Source of the DNA: Stutzerimonas azotifigens | Lineage (GTDB): Bacteria; Pseudomonadota; Gammaproteobacteria; Pseudomonadales; Pseudomonadaceae | Assembly (NCBI RefSeq): GCF_013522725.1 | Contig: NZ_JAAMRF010000008.1 | Coordinates: 186,001 to 250,000 of the forward strand | Length of the DNA: 64,000 bases | Direction of reading: 5' to 3' | Part shown: positions 1-8,741 of the stretch, one piece after another | How the letters are laid out: the number at the start of each line of letters is the position of its first letter | Numbering within the stretch: position 1 is the first letter of the stretch | The notes under the pieces: generated by a model | The model's database searches: none | Seen by the model: the letters and a program-made list of their open reading frames with translations, nothing else | Told to the model about the DNA's origin: nothing | Program-made: the position numbers and the translations under genes

Positions 1-328
1 CGAACAGCGCGCCGAATAGCAGGCCGATGGTCACTGCGAAGGCTGTGGTCACCAAGTAAATGAGGATGGTCTTGATGCTGATCCGGCCGAGTTTGGCGCT
101 GTCCTGCATGGAGGTGATGCCGGCCACCAGCGAGACGAATACCAGCGGCACGATGAGCATCTTGATCGCATTGAGGAACAGCGTACCGATCGGCGCCAGG
201 ACCAGTGCATCGTCTTTGAAGATGATGCCGACGCCAATGCCTAGCGCAAGGCCGATGAGGATCTGCTGCCACAGGGCCAGGCGTCCGAGCAGGCGCAGCG
301 GAGCGGAAAGGGAGGTGCTCTGAGTCAT
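1..328 (-). CDS. Dicarboxylate/amino acid:cation symporter (DAACS family), N-terminal part
   Basis: Reading leftwards from the ATG at 328, the product begins MTQSTSLSAPLRLLGRLALW and continues as a hydrophobic protein. It contains PIGTLFLNAIKMLIVPLVF, typical of the GltP/DctA sodium- or proton-coupled symporters that import glutamate, aspartate or C4-dicarboxylates across the inner membrane. About 109 codons are seen and the rest lies outside the window, so substrate residues in the C-terminal half cannot be judged. It lies 92 bases downstream of aspA on the same strand. Import of aspartate followed by deamination to fumarate is therefore a natural inference, but substrate specificity is not shown by the sequence seen here. 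Confidence 0.88.
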   Translation of the reverse strand, partial: MTQSTSLSAPLRLLGRLALWQQILIGLALGIGVGIIFKDDALVLAPIGTLFLNAIKMLIVPLVFVSLVAGITSMQDSAKLGRISIKTILIYLVTTAFAVTIGLLFGALF

Positions 329-420
329 GGTCGTTCCAGGTTGTTGTTTTTGTTGAAGCGGGCCGCTTCATGCAGCCCTTTGTTACGCGCCCGGCAGACC
401 GGACGCGGTGTTGGGTGCAC

Positions 421-1845
<1,425 letters not shown>

Positions 1846-2021
1846 GAGATGTCTCATCCTGAGGGAAGCGGGAGATGCCGCGATGGGGCGCTAGAATAGG
1901 GCTCGCAGCCTGTTTCCGACCAATGCCGTTGCGCGCTGGGTCATGCACAATCGGCATAATGTCGGCGTGACCTAGTACGAACGTCCAGCGTATGCAGGTC
2001 GCTCAAGGAGCCATTAAACGC
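1846..2021. promoter_or_regulatory. Divergent aspA/lysR control region
   Basis: These 176 bases separate aspA (minus) from the LysR gene (plus), the usual place for a LysR-type operator. A CATAAT at 1955-1960 may be a -10 element for the plus strand, and AGAATA at 1893-1898 (TATTCT on the minus strand) may be one for aspA. Neither has a convincing -35 box, so exact promoters remain uncertain. Confidence 0.35.
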
Positions 2022-2972
2022 ATGAACATCGAGACCAAGTGGCTGGAAGACTTCGTCGCCCTGGCCGCCACCCGCAGTTTCTCCCAGGCCGCCGAGCGGC
2101 GTTTCGTCACTCAGCCGGCGTTCAGCCGGCGCATCCGCAGCCTGGAAAGCACCCTTGGTCTGACTTTGGTGAACCGCGCCCGTACCCCGGTGGAACTCAC
2201 CGAGGCGGGGCAGCTGTTCCTGGTGACCGCGCGCAGCATGGTCGAGCAGGTCGGCGAGGTGGTGCGTTACCTGCACAACCTCGAAGGGCAGCGCGGCGAG
2301 GTGCTGCAGATCGCCGCCGCGCATTCGCTGTCGCTCGGCTTCTTCCCGGAGTGGATCGCCCGGCTGCGACGCGACGGCCTGCCGCTGAAGACGCGGCTGG
2401 TGGCTACCAACGTCGGCGAGGCGGTGCATTCGCTGCGCGAGGGCACCTGCGACCTGATCCTCTCCTACTACGACCCGGATGCGGTGCTGCAGATGGATCC
2501 GGAGTTGTTTCCATCGCTGGCGCTCGGGCGCACCGAGATCGTCCCGGTGTGCGCGCCGGATGCCGATGGCCAGCCGCTGTTCGACCCCGACAGCGGCCGC
2601 AACGTACCGCTGCTGGCCTACAGTGCCGGTGCCTCGCTCGGACGGTCGGTGAACCTGCTGCTGCGTCAGCGCGGCCTGCGGGCCACCACCGTCTACGAGA
2701 CGGCAATGGCGGACAGTCTCAAGAGCATGGCCTTGCAGGGGCTGGGCTTGGCCTGGGTGCCGCGCCTGAGCGTGACCGCCGAACTCGCCCGTGGGGAGTT
2801 GCTGATCTGCGGTGGCGAGCAGTGGCAGGTGCCGCTGGAGATTCGCCTGTACCGCTGCGCGCTGGTGCGCCGGGCACCGGTGCGGCTGCTCTGGCGCAAG
2901 CTGGAAACCGGCACCGGCACCGGCACCGGCACCGGCACCGGCACCGGCACCGGCACCGGCACCGGCGAGTGA
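2022..2972 (+). CDS. LysR-family transcriptional regulator with Thr-Gly repeat tail
   Basis: This is a 316-aa LysR-type regulator. The N-terminal winged helix-turn-helix includes SFSQAAERRFVTQPAFSRRI (about residues 18-37), and an effector-binding domain follows from about residue 90. I chose the ATG at 2022 over the one at 1992 because AAGGAG at 2005-2010 precedes it and MNIETKWLEDFVALA is a typical LysR start. It is transcribed away from aspA, so it probably controls aspartate use. The oddity is the C-terminus: ten perfect ACCGGC copies encode (Thr-Gly)10 followed by Glu and the stop, an extension not part of the LysR fold. The effector is unknown. Confidence 0.9.
   Translation: MNIETKWLEDFVALAATRSFSQAAERRFVTQPAFSRRIRSLESTLGLTLVNRARTPVELTEAGQLFLVTARSMVEQVGEVVRYLHNLEGQRGEVLQIAAAHSLSLGFFPEWIARLRRDGLPLKTRLVATNVGEAVHSLREGTCDLILSYYDPDAVLQMDPELFPSLALGRTEIVPVCAPDADGQPLFDPDSGRNVPLLAYSAGASLGRSVNLLLRQRGLRATTVYETAMADSLKSMALQGLGLAWVPRLSVTAELARGELLICGGEQWQVPLEIRLYRCALVRRAPVRLLWRKLETGTGTGTGTGTGTGTGTGTGE
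2907..2966 (+). repeat. (ACCGGC)10 hexanucleotide microsatellite inside the lysR 3' end
   Basis: Ten uninterrupted copies of ACCGGC occupy 60 bases and are in frame, encoding alternating Thr and Gly. Gain or loss of units keeps the reading frame, so only tail length would vary. The stop codon follows one codon later. Confidence 0.98.
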
Positions 2973-2999
2973 GCGCGACCCGTCTAGGCGGGTCGCGCT
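2972..2999. terminator. Bidirectional hairpin terminator between lysR and adhP
   Basis: A perfect 11-bp stem (2972-2982 with 2989-2999) has a 6-base loop TCTAGG. It lies immediately after the lysR stop and just before the adhP stop, so it can serve both convergent genes. There is no strong U-tract. Confidence 0.7.
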
Positions 3000-3004
3000 T
3001 GGCG

Positions 3005-4027
3005 TTACATCTGCATGACGACGCGGCCTTCGATGCGTCCGGCGCGCAGGTCGTCGAGGATGCGGTTGACGTTGTCCAGCGTGTCGGTGTGGACGGTCGC
3101 CTTGACCAGCCCTTCGCCGGCGAAGTCCAGCGCTTCCTGGAGGTCGGCGCGGGTGCCGACGATCGAGCCGGTGATGCTGATCGCCTTGAGCACCACATCG
3201 AAGATCGGCGTCGGGAAATCCCCCGGCGGCAGTCCGACCAGCGCCACGGTGCCGTGCCGCCGCGCCATGCCGATCGCCTGGCCGAAGGCGCTGTTGGAGA
3301 CCGCGGTGACCAGCACGCCATGGGCGCCGCCGATGTCGCGCTGGATGACCGCCACCGGATCCTCGGTGCGCGCGTTGACCGTCAGGCTGGCGCCGAGCTT
3401 GCGCGCCAGCTCCAGCTTGGCGTCGTCCACGTCCACCGCGGCCACGTGCAGGCCCATCGCCCGCGCGTACTGCACCGCCACGTGGCCGAGCCCGCCGATA
3501 CCGGAGATCACAACCCACTGCCCCGGGCGCGCATTGGTCACCTTCAGGCCCTTGTAGACGGTGACGCCAGCGCAGAGGATCGGGGCGATCTCGTCGAACG
3601 CGACCTCCTTGGGCAGGATGCCGACGTAGTCCGGGTCGGCCAGCACGTATTCGGCGTAGCCGCCGTTGACCGAATAGCCGGTGTTCTGCTGGCCTGCGCA
3701 GAGCGTTTCCCAGCCGGTCAGGCAGTGCTCGCAGCAGCCGCAGGCGGTATACAACCAGGGTACGCCGACGCGGTCGCCCTCCTTGACGCGGCTGACGCCG
3801 GCACCGACCGCGGCGACATGGCCGACGCCCTCATGACCGGGAATGAACGGCAGCGCCGGTTTTACCGGCCAGTCGCCGTCGGCGGCGTGCAAGTCCGTGT
3901 GGCAGACGCCCGAGGCGGCGATCTTCACCAGGATCTGCCCGGGTCCGGGCAGGGGAACCTTTACTTCCTCCAGGCGCAAGGGTTCGCCAAAGGCATGGAC
4001 TACCGCGGCTTTCATTGTCTGGGGCAT
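3005..4027 (-). CDS. adhP: Zinc-dependent alcohol dehydrogenase (AdhP type)
   Basis: A 340-aa medium-chain dehydrogenase that oxidises primary alcohols to aldehydes with NAD+. Catalytic zinc ligands are visible as Cys42 (GVCHTDLH), His65-Glu66 (GHEGVG) and Cys152. The structural zinc site is the four-cysteine lobe Cys96, Cys99, Cys102 and Cys110. The Rossmann motif GIGGLG is at 176-181 with an acidic residue near 199, favouring NAD over NADP. The start at 4027 is supported by GGAGG spaced 7 bases upstream; a longer open frame to 4198 is not needed. Its place next to the aspA regulator and purE matches P. aeruginosa adhA as I remember it. Confidence 0.93.
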   Translation of the reverse strand: MPQTMKAAVVHAFGEPLRLEEVKVPLPGPGQILVKIAASGVCHTDLHAADGDWPVKPALPFIPGHEGVGHVAAVGAGVSRVKEGDRVGVPWLYTACGCCEHCLTGWETLCAGQQNTGYSVNGGYAEYVLADPDYVGILPKEVAFDEIAPILCAGVTVYKGLKVTNARPGQWVVISGIGGLGHVAVQYARAMGLHVAAVDVDDAKLELARKLGASLTVNARTEDPVAVIQRDIGGAHGVLVTAVSNSAFGQAIGMARRHGTVALVGLPPGDFPTPIFDVVLKAISITGSIVGTRADLQEALDFAGEGLVKATVHTDTLDNVNRILDDLRAGRIEGRVVMQM

Positions 4028-4202
4028 GGTGCATCCTCCAATGATGGTCAACGGGTCGAGTCTGAGAGCGTGAAGTGGGGGTAAGCCTAGACACAGATCA
4101 ATGTCTTCGCCGATCCGGGCCGCCAGGCGACGGACGGTTGCGCCTCTCGTCCAGAGCCGCGCGGGCGGTGCACGCGCGAGTGTCCCCGTGCAGCCCATGG
4201 GC

Positions 4203-4208
4203 TATACT
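4203..4208 (+). promoter_or_regulatory. Possible -10 box of purEK
   Basis: TATACT stands about 120 bases before the purE start codon. The matching -35 position (TGTCCC at 4181-4186) is poor, so the call is tentative. Confidence 0.35.
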
Positions 4209-4253
4209 GCGCGGCCTTCGGTTGGCCAGGCGCCAACCATTGATCACCACACG

Positions 4254-4281
4254 AGCCACGCCCGGGCCGCCCGGCGTGGCT
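4254..4281 (+). promoter_or_regulatory. Hairpin in the purE leader, possible attenuator
   Basis: AGCCACGCC (4254-4262) pairs with GGCGTGGCT (4273-4281) to give a 9-bp stem with a GC-rich 10-base loop, followed by TTGTTTATTG. It sits between the possible -10 box and purE. It could be a leader attenuator or the end of a small transcript. I do not recognise it as a known purine riboswitch. Confidence 0.4.
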
Positions 4282-4326
4282 TGTTTATTGATGCGCCCGG
4301 CTGGGCGCCCGATGAGAGGCACGACG

Positions 4327-4818
4327 ATGAGCGCACTGGTAGGCGTGATCATGGGCTCCAAGTCCGACTGGTCCACCTTGAGCCACACCGCCGACATGCT
4401 GGAAAAGCTGGGCATTCCCCACGAGGTCACAGTGGTATCGGCGCACCGTACGCCGGACCTGCTGTTCCAGTACGCCGAACAGGCCGAAGCGCGCGGCCTG
4501 CGCGTGATCATCGCCGGCGCCGGCGGCGCGGCGCACCTGCCGGGCATGTGCGCGGCCAAGACCCACCTGCCAGTGCTCGGCGTGCCGGTGCAGTCCTCGA
4601 TGCTCTCGGGCGTCGACTCGCTGCTGTCGATCGTGCAGATGCCGGCTGGCGTACCGGTCGCCACCCTGGCCATCGGCAAGGCCGGCGCGGTCAATGCCGC
4701 GCTGCTCGCTGCGAGCATCATCGGCCATGAATTTCCCGAGTATCACGCCGCGCTCAAGCAGTTCCGCCAGGAACAGACCGATACCGTGCTGAGCAACCCG
4801 GACCCGCGCGAGGCCTGA
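4327..4818 (+). CDS. purE: 5-(carboxyamino)imidazole ribonucleotide mutase PurE
   Basis: Class I PurE (163 aa) rearranges N5-CAIR to CAIR in de novo purine synthesis. Visible family motifs are MGSKSD (residues 9-14), SAHRTP (38-43) and [11 protein letters not shown] (64-74), which bind the phosphate and aminoimidazole and include the catalytic His40. Length matches the bacterial class I enzyme. The ATG at 4327 gives the typical [11 protein letters not shown] start. A longer in-frame extension to 4075 lacks family resemblance. It is followed three bases later by purK, forming the usual purEK unit. The roughly 300-base region between it and adhP holds the promoter and a leader hairpin. Confidence 0.97.
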   Translation: MSALVGVIMGSKSDWSTLSHTADMLEKLGIPHEVTVVSAHRTPDLLFQYAEQAEARGLRVIIAGAGGAAHLPGMCAAKTHLPVLGVPVQSSMLSGVDSLLSIVQMPAGVPVATLAIGKAGAVNAALLAASIIGHEFPEYHAALKQFRQEQTDTVLSNPDPREA

Positions 4819-4821
4819 CAG

Positions 4822-5907
4822 ATGAAGATCGGTGTAATTGGGGGCGGCCAGCTGGGCCGCATGCTGGCGCTGGCGGGCACCCCGCTGGGAATGGATTTCG
4901 CCTTTCTCGATCCGGCCCCGGACGCCTGCGCGGCGGCCCTGGGCGAGCACATCCGCGCCGATTACGGCGATCAGGACCATCTGCGGCAGTTGGCCGACGA
5001 AGTGGACCTGGTGACCTTCGAGTTCGAAAGCGTGCCGGCCGAGACGGTCGCCTTCCTGTCGCAGTTCGTGCCGGTCTATCCATCGGCCGACGCACTGCGT
5101 ATCGCCCGTGATCGCTGGTTCGAAAAGTCCATGTTCCAGGAGCTCGGTATTCCGACGCCGGAATTCGCCGACATCCAGTCGCAGGCCGACCTGGACGCCG
5201 CCGTCGCCCGCATCGGCCTGCCGGCCGTGCTCAAGACCCGTACCCTGGGCTACGACGGCAAGGGCCAGAAAGTGCTGCGCAAGGCCGCAGACGTCAGCGG
5301 CGCGTTCGCCGAACTGGGTAGCGTGCCCTGCATCCTCGAAGGCTTCGTGCCTTTTACCGGCGAGGTGTCATTGATCGCCGTGCGCGGGCGTGACGGGGAC
5401 ACGCGCTTCTACCCGCTGGTGCATAACACCCATGAAGCCGGGATTCTGCGGTTGTCGGTGGCCAGTAGCGCGCATCCGTTGCAGGCGCTGGCCCAGGACT
5501 ACGTCGGTCGGGTGCTGGAAAAGCTCGACTACGTGGGCGTGCTCGCCTTCGAATTTTTCGAGGTAGACGGTGGGCTCAAGGCCAACGAGATCGCTCCGCG
5601 CGTGCACAACTCCGGTCACTGGACCATCGAAGGCGCCGAGTGCAGCCAGTTCGAGAACCACCTTAGGGCGATCGCCGGCCTGCCCCTGGGCGCTACCGAC
5701 AAGCTGGGCGAGAGTGCGATGCTCAACTTCATCGGTGAGGTGCCGCCGGTGGCCAAGGTGGTGGCGATCGAAGACTGCCATCTGCATCACTACGGCAAGG
5801 CCTTCAAGGTCGGCCGCAAGGTCGGTCATGCCACCCTGCGATGCCCGGATCGCGCGACCCTGGACCGGCAGATCACCGCGGTTGAGTCGCTGATCGAACG
5901 TAGCTGA
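4822..5907 (+). CDS. purK: 5-(carboxyamino)imidazole ribonucleotide synthase PurK
   Basis: This 361-aa ATP-grasp enzyme uses ATP and bicarbonate to carboxylate AIR to N5-CAIR, the substrate of PurE. The N-terminal nucleotide-fold motif GGGQLGRML starts at residue 7. KTRTLGYDGKGQ, about a third of the way in, is the ATP-grasp loop, and the metal/substrate segment FFEVDGGLKANEIAPRVHNS follows near residue 250. It starts three bases after the purE stop, so the two are co-transcribed and probably translationally coupled. The length is normal for Pseudomonas PurK. Confidence 0.97.
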   Translation: MKIGVIGGGQLGRMLALAGTPLGMDFAFLDPAPDACAAALGEHIRADYGDQDHLRQLADEVDLVTFEFESVPAETVAFLSQFVPVYPSADALRIARDRWFEKSMFQELGIPTPEFADIQSQADLDAAVARIGLPAVLKTRTLGYDGKGQKVLRKAADVSGAFAELGSVPCILEGFVPFTGEVSLIAVRGRDGDTRFYPLVHNTHEAGILRLSVASSAHPLQALAQDYVGRVLEKLDYVGVLAFEFFEVDGGLKANEIAPRVHNSGHWTIEGAECSQFENHLRAIAGLPLGATDKLGESAMLNFIGEVPPVAKVVAIEDCHLHHYGKAFKVGRKVGHATLRCPDRATLDRQITAVESLIERS

Positions 5908-5914
5908 TGACCCT

Positions 5915-5938
5915 GCGAGCCACCGCCCGGTGGCTCGC
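5915..5938 (+). terminator. Hairpin after purK
   Basis: GCGAGCCACC and GGTGGCTCGC form a perfect 10-bp stem with a 4-base loop, starting 8 bases after the purK stop. There is no T-run, so termination strength is uncertain. Confidence 0.55.
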
Positions 5939-6027
5939 GGTCGGCACTCCAGGTAGGCGAACTGCGCCGGCGCTCATTGGTCGGATGAGGTACGCGGCTT
6001 TTCGCGCAAGACCTTGGAGTAATGCCA

Positions 6028-6279
6028 ATGGGTATCATCGGAACCATCATCATCGGCCTGATCGTCGGTCTCATCGCACGTTTCCTCAAGCCGGGTAACG
6101 ACAGCATGGGCTGGATCATGACCATCCTGCTCGGTATTGGCGGTTCGTTACTCGCCAGTTACGGCGGCCAGGCCCTGGGCCTCTACCAAGCGGGCGAGGG
6201 CGCGGGCTTTATCGGCGCAGTCGTCGGTGCGATCATCCTGCTGGTGATATACGGTATGGTCACCAGCCGTAAGCACTGA
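6028..6279 (+). CDS. GlsB/YeaQ/YmgE-family small membrane protein
   Basis: An 83-aa, strongly hydrophobic, glycine-rich protein starting MGIIGTIIIGLIVGLIARFL. It has three predicted membrane segments (about residues 3-19, 29-47 and 56-76) and the family-typical LKPGNDSMGWI loop. Members of this family are transglycosylase-associated or stress-induced inner-membrane proteins of unclear biochemical role. Two ATGs lie six bases apart. The one at 6028 is preferred because GGAG at 6016-6019 is then 8 bases upstream, while only 2 bases separate it from the ATG at 6022. It stands alone between purK and a DUF3299 gene. Confidence 0.9.
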   Translation: MGIIGTIIIGLIVGLIARFLKPGNDSMGWIMTILLGIGGSLLASYGGQALGLYQAGEGAGFIGAVVGAIILLVIYGMVTSRKH

Positions 6280-6332
6280 CCTTCCGCGTAGGGGCTGCCC
6301 TGGCGGCCCCTTGCATTCCAGCCGTAACCGCC

Positions 6333-6863
6333 ATGTCCCGACCGATTCTGCTGCTCCTTCTGTTGTTCGCATCCTTCACCCACGCCGCACCTGCCGAACT
6401 CGATTGGCTGGAGTTGATGCCGCCCGAAGACCGCGCGGCGCTCGAAGCCATGCCTGAGATCAGTCACGATTCGCCTGAAGGGCAGGGCTTCAGCGACAAG
6501 GGTGGGCTCAAGCAGCAGGGCGAGCTTCCCGAGGTGATGTATTCGGCCAAGACAGTGCCGGCGCTCGATGGCAAAACGCTTCGTCTGGGCGGTTATCCGG
6601 TACCGCTGGAAACCGACGCCCGCGGACGCAGCACCGAATTCTTCCTGGTGCCCTATCCGGGAGCCTGCATCCACGTGCCGCCACCGCCGCCGAATCAGAT
6701 CGTGCTGGTCCGCTACCCCAAGGGTCTGCAGCTCGACGATATCTACACCCCGCTCTGGGTCGACGGTACGCTGCGGGTCGAGCCGGTCAGCAACGACCTG
6801 GCCGATGCCGCCTATGCGATCGATGCCGCGGCGGTGAAGGTGGTCGAGGAAGACGACCTCTAG
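6333..6863 (+). CDS. DUF3299 exported protein
   Basis: A 176-aa protein with a clear Sec signal peptide (MSRPILLLLLLFASFTHA then APA), so it is periplasmic. The mature part contains LRLGGYPVPLE, FFLVPYPGACIHVPPPPPNQ and the distal LYTPLWVDG-type segment expected of DUF3299 proteins. These are often encoded near ABC-type export or copper-related genes, but their function is not established. No such genes are adjacent here; the next gene, 19 bases on, is a uracil-DNA-glycosylase-like protein. I see no cysteine motif beyond the single Cys in GACIHVPP, so no enzymatic claim is made. Confidence 0.8.
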   Translation: MSRPILLLLLLFASFTHAAPAELDWLELMPPEDRAALEAMPEISHDSPEGQGFSDKGGLKQQGELPEVMYSAKTVPALDGKTLRLGGYPVPLETDARGRSTEFFLVPYPGACIHVPPPPPNQIVLVRYPKGLQLDDIYTPLWVDGTLRVEPVSNDLADAAYAIDAAAVKVVEEDDL

Positions 6864-6882
6864 CTCGAACCGGAGCCCACCC

Positions 6883-7557
6883 ATGCCCCTCGACAAGAAG
6901 CAGCGCCAGGCCTTTCGCGATCTTGCCAGCGATACCCAGGGCATCGATGTCGAGACTTATGCTCGCTTCGACAAGGATCCGCTCGAGCCGCTGATCGGCC
7001 TGGGCCGTGCCGATGCGCCGCTGGCCTTCTTCGGCCGCGATCCCGGGCGTGACGAGGTCAAGCATGGCGAGCCCTTTATCGGCAGTGGCGGGCAGATCGT
7101 GCGCAAGGTCCTCTATCGACATCTGCACGGTGAGCCGATGCCCGACTTCGAGGCGGGTCGGGCGTTGAGCCGGGACTATTTCTGGATCAACACCGTGCCG
7201 TACAAGCCGATCGGTAACAAAGCCTGGTCCATGCAGGTGAAGCGGCGTTTTCATCCACTGATGCGGCGCCTGCTGATCGACGGCTGGCAGGGCCGCGACA
7301 TCATCACCCTCGGCCGCGAGGCCTTTCTCTGGTTCGGCATCGAGCAACCGAAGGCGGTGCGCGAGGCGCTTGAGCAGTTCTGGCAGCGCGACGACCGGTT
7401 CGACGCGAGCATCGAGGTGGACATGCAGACCGACGGTGGTACCGCACGTCGCCTCCGTCTGCACCCGCTGCCCCATCCCTCGCCGCTCAACCAGATCTGG
7501 TTCAAGCGATTTCCCGAACTGCTCGAGGCGCGATTGAGCGCGCTGAAGCTGAGCTGA
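6883..7557 (+). CDS. Uracil-DNA glycosylase superfamily protein
   Basis: A 224-aa protein with the two signatures of the superfamily: GRDPGRDEVKHGEPFIGSGG (residues 51-70), similar to the family 4/5 motif GxxPGxxExxxGxPFxG, and the C-terminal HPLPHPSPLN, carrying the conserved His of motif 3. The fold would remove uracil or related lesions from DNA, but this subgroup lacks the four iron-sulphur-cluster cysteines of family 4. Activity on uracil is therefore inferred only. It starts after CGGAG and follows the DUF3299 gene on the same strand. It converges on the catalase-like gene with only 8 bases between stop codons. Confidence 0.82.
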   Translation: MPLDKKQRQAFRDLASDTQGIDVETYARFDKDPLEPLIGLGRADAPLAFFGRDPGRDEVKHGEPFIGSGGQIVRKVLYRHLHGEPMPDFEAGRALSRDYFWINTVPYKPIGNKAWSMQVKRRFHPLMRRLLIDGWQGRDIITLGREAFLWFGIEQPKAVREALEQFWQRDDRFDASIEVDMQTDGGTARRLRLHPLPHPSPLNQIWFKRFPELLEARLSALKLS

Positions 7558-7565
7558 AGCGCCGG

Positions 7566-8708
7566 TTATCGATCGGCCGCGCCGTTGCGATCGAGCCGAT
7601 AGGCACTGATGGATTCGTAAACCGCCTTGCGCAGGCGATTGATACCGCCGATGGGGCGGTGTTCGGGTAGCGCATGCCAGGGGTTGAAGGACAGGTTGTC
7701 GCAATCGAGGTTCTGTTCGGGGCTGTCGAAATCCTGCGCGGGTACCCGGACGTCGGCCACCGTCTCGAACGGCGAGATCGCCTCGTCCCACTCGATGCTG
7801 GTGTCCTCGATGGGCATGTAATGTTCGGCATTCTGCCGTTGGACCTGCAGCGTGAAGCAGGCCGGCACGCGGTCCAGGGACAACTGCCGGTAGAGCGCAC
7901 TGCGCAGGAAGTTGGGCAGGTCTCGATTCTGCTCGGGCAACACGTAGTGGGGGCAATTCTCCGGCGCCGGTACCACGCGATACTTGATGTTCAGTGGCCC
8001 GAGTGTGAAGGGCGCGACCGAATGATAGGTGGTCGTCATCGGGCTTTGTGGGGCGGGGGAGAGCGTCTTTAGCGCGATGATCAGGTGGCGCAGCTCCCAG
8101 CTGCGCGGGTCCCATTCGGGAAAGAACGCCAGCACCCGCTTGCCCTCTGCCTGGGCGGAGAAGTTGCTGCGGTACTCGGCCACGTCTCGTACGAAGAACG
8201 CCGAATGGTTGAACATCACGAAGTCCTGCTCGAGGGCATGGCGCGGGTTGCGCGTGAGTTTTTCTCCCGGCACGTCCAGCAGCTTCAGAGCCATGCCCCG
8301 GGCATCGCGCACGCGGTCGAACTGCGGGTAGGCGTTGCCGTTGGATAGCCGCATCCAGGCGTCCCACTGCTTGCCCGGCTCGGCGAATACACCGTGCCTG
8401 AGTTCTGGGTCGATGCCCTCGCGAACCCTGACTTCCGCTTTGACGCAGCCGTGGGCCTTGGCGTGGGCATCGCGCAGCAGGCGGGTGTTGTCGCGGTGCT
8501 GTTCGACAACCGAGATGGCGTCAGCGATGATCGCGCGGGTGTCGGACGCCTCGCTGAGCGGAATCTCCTCCTCGGTGGAGACCGGCCCCGAGTGCTTCCA
8601 GGCGTCGATCAGGGTACCAGTCAGTCCCCCGACGAGCCCGACGATCAGGGCCACCAGCACGAGCAGGCCGAGCACGCGGCCAAACCAGAGCCAACATTTC
8701 TTGAGCAT
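7566..8708 (-). CDS. Membrane-anchored catalase-like haem protein
   Basis: This 380-aa protein has one N-terminal membrane segment (about residues 10-33), then a compact catalase fold predicted to lie in the periplasm. Catalytic positions are kept: His82 in HAKAHGC (distal His), Asn167 in MFNHSAFFVRD, and the RxxxY haem-ligand pattern RKAVY close to the C-terminus. The ending NPWHALPEHRPIGGINR resembles the small catalase-related enzymes (SrpA type and allene-oxide-synthase-like proteins), which are shorter than true catalases. The ATG at 8708 is used: AAGGA is well placed, and the upstream TTG adds only two residues. The gene for a di-haem cytochrome lies 33 bases upstream on the same strand, so they are likely partners. 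Substrate (peroxide or lipid hydroperoxide) is unknown. Confidence 0.82.
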   Translation of the reverse strand: MLKKCWLWFGRVLGLLVLVALIVGLVGGLTGTLIDAWKHSGPVSTEEEIPLSEASDTRAIIADAISVVEQHRDNTRLLRDAHAKAHGCVKAEVRVREGIDPELRHGVFAEPGKQWDAWMRLSNGNAYPQFDRVRDARGMALKLLDVPGEKLTRNPRHALEQDFVMFNHSAFFVRDVAEYRSNFSAQAEGKRVLAFFPEWDPRSWELRHLIIALKTLSPAPQSPMTTTYHSVAPFTLGPLNIKYRVVPAPENCPHYVLPEQNRDLPNFLRSALYRQLSLDRVPACFTLQVQRQNAEHYMPIEDTSIEWDEAISPFETVADVRVPAQDFDSPEQNLDCDNLSFNPWHALPEHRPIGGINRLRKAVYESISAYRLDRNGAADR

Positions 8709-8741
8709 GTGCAAAATCCTTCTGCGGTTAGGTTCGAGGCG

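Noticed and set aside
2719..2966. Minus-strand frames rich in Pro-Val or Arg-Cys repeats across the ACCGGC tract
   Set aside because: They are simply other-frame translations of the microsatellite in the LysR gene.
5931..5945. Sigma-54-like TGGCTCG-N4-CGGCA upstream of the GlsB-type gene
   Set aside because: GG and GC are 10 bases apart, but the -12 element is poor and the -24 element is the right arm of the hairpin after purK, so the match is probably coincidental.
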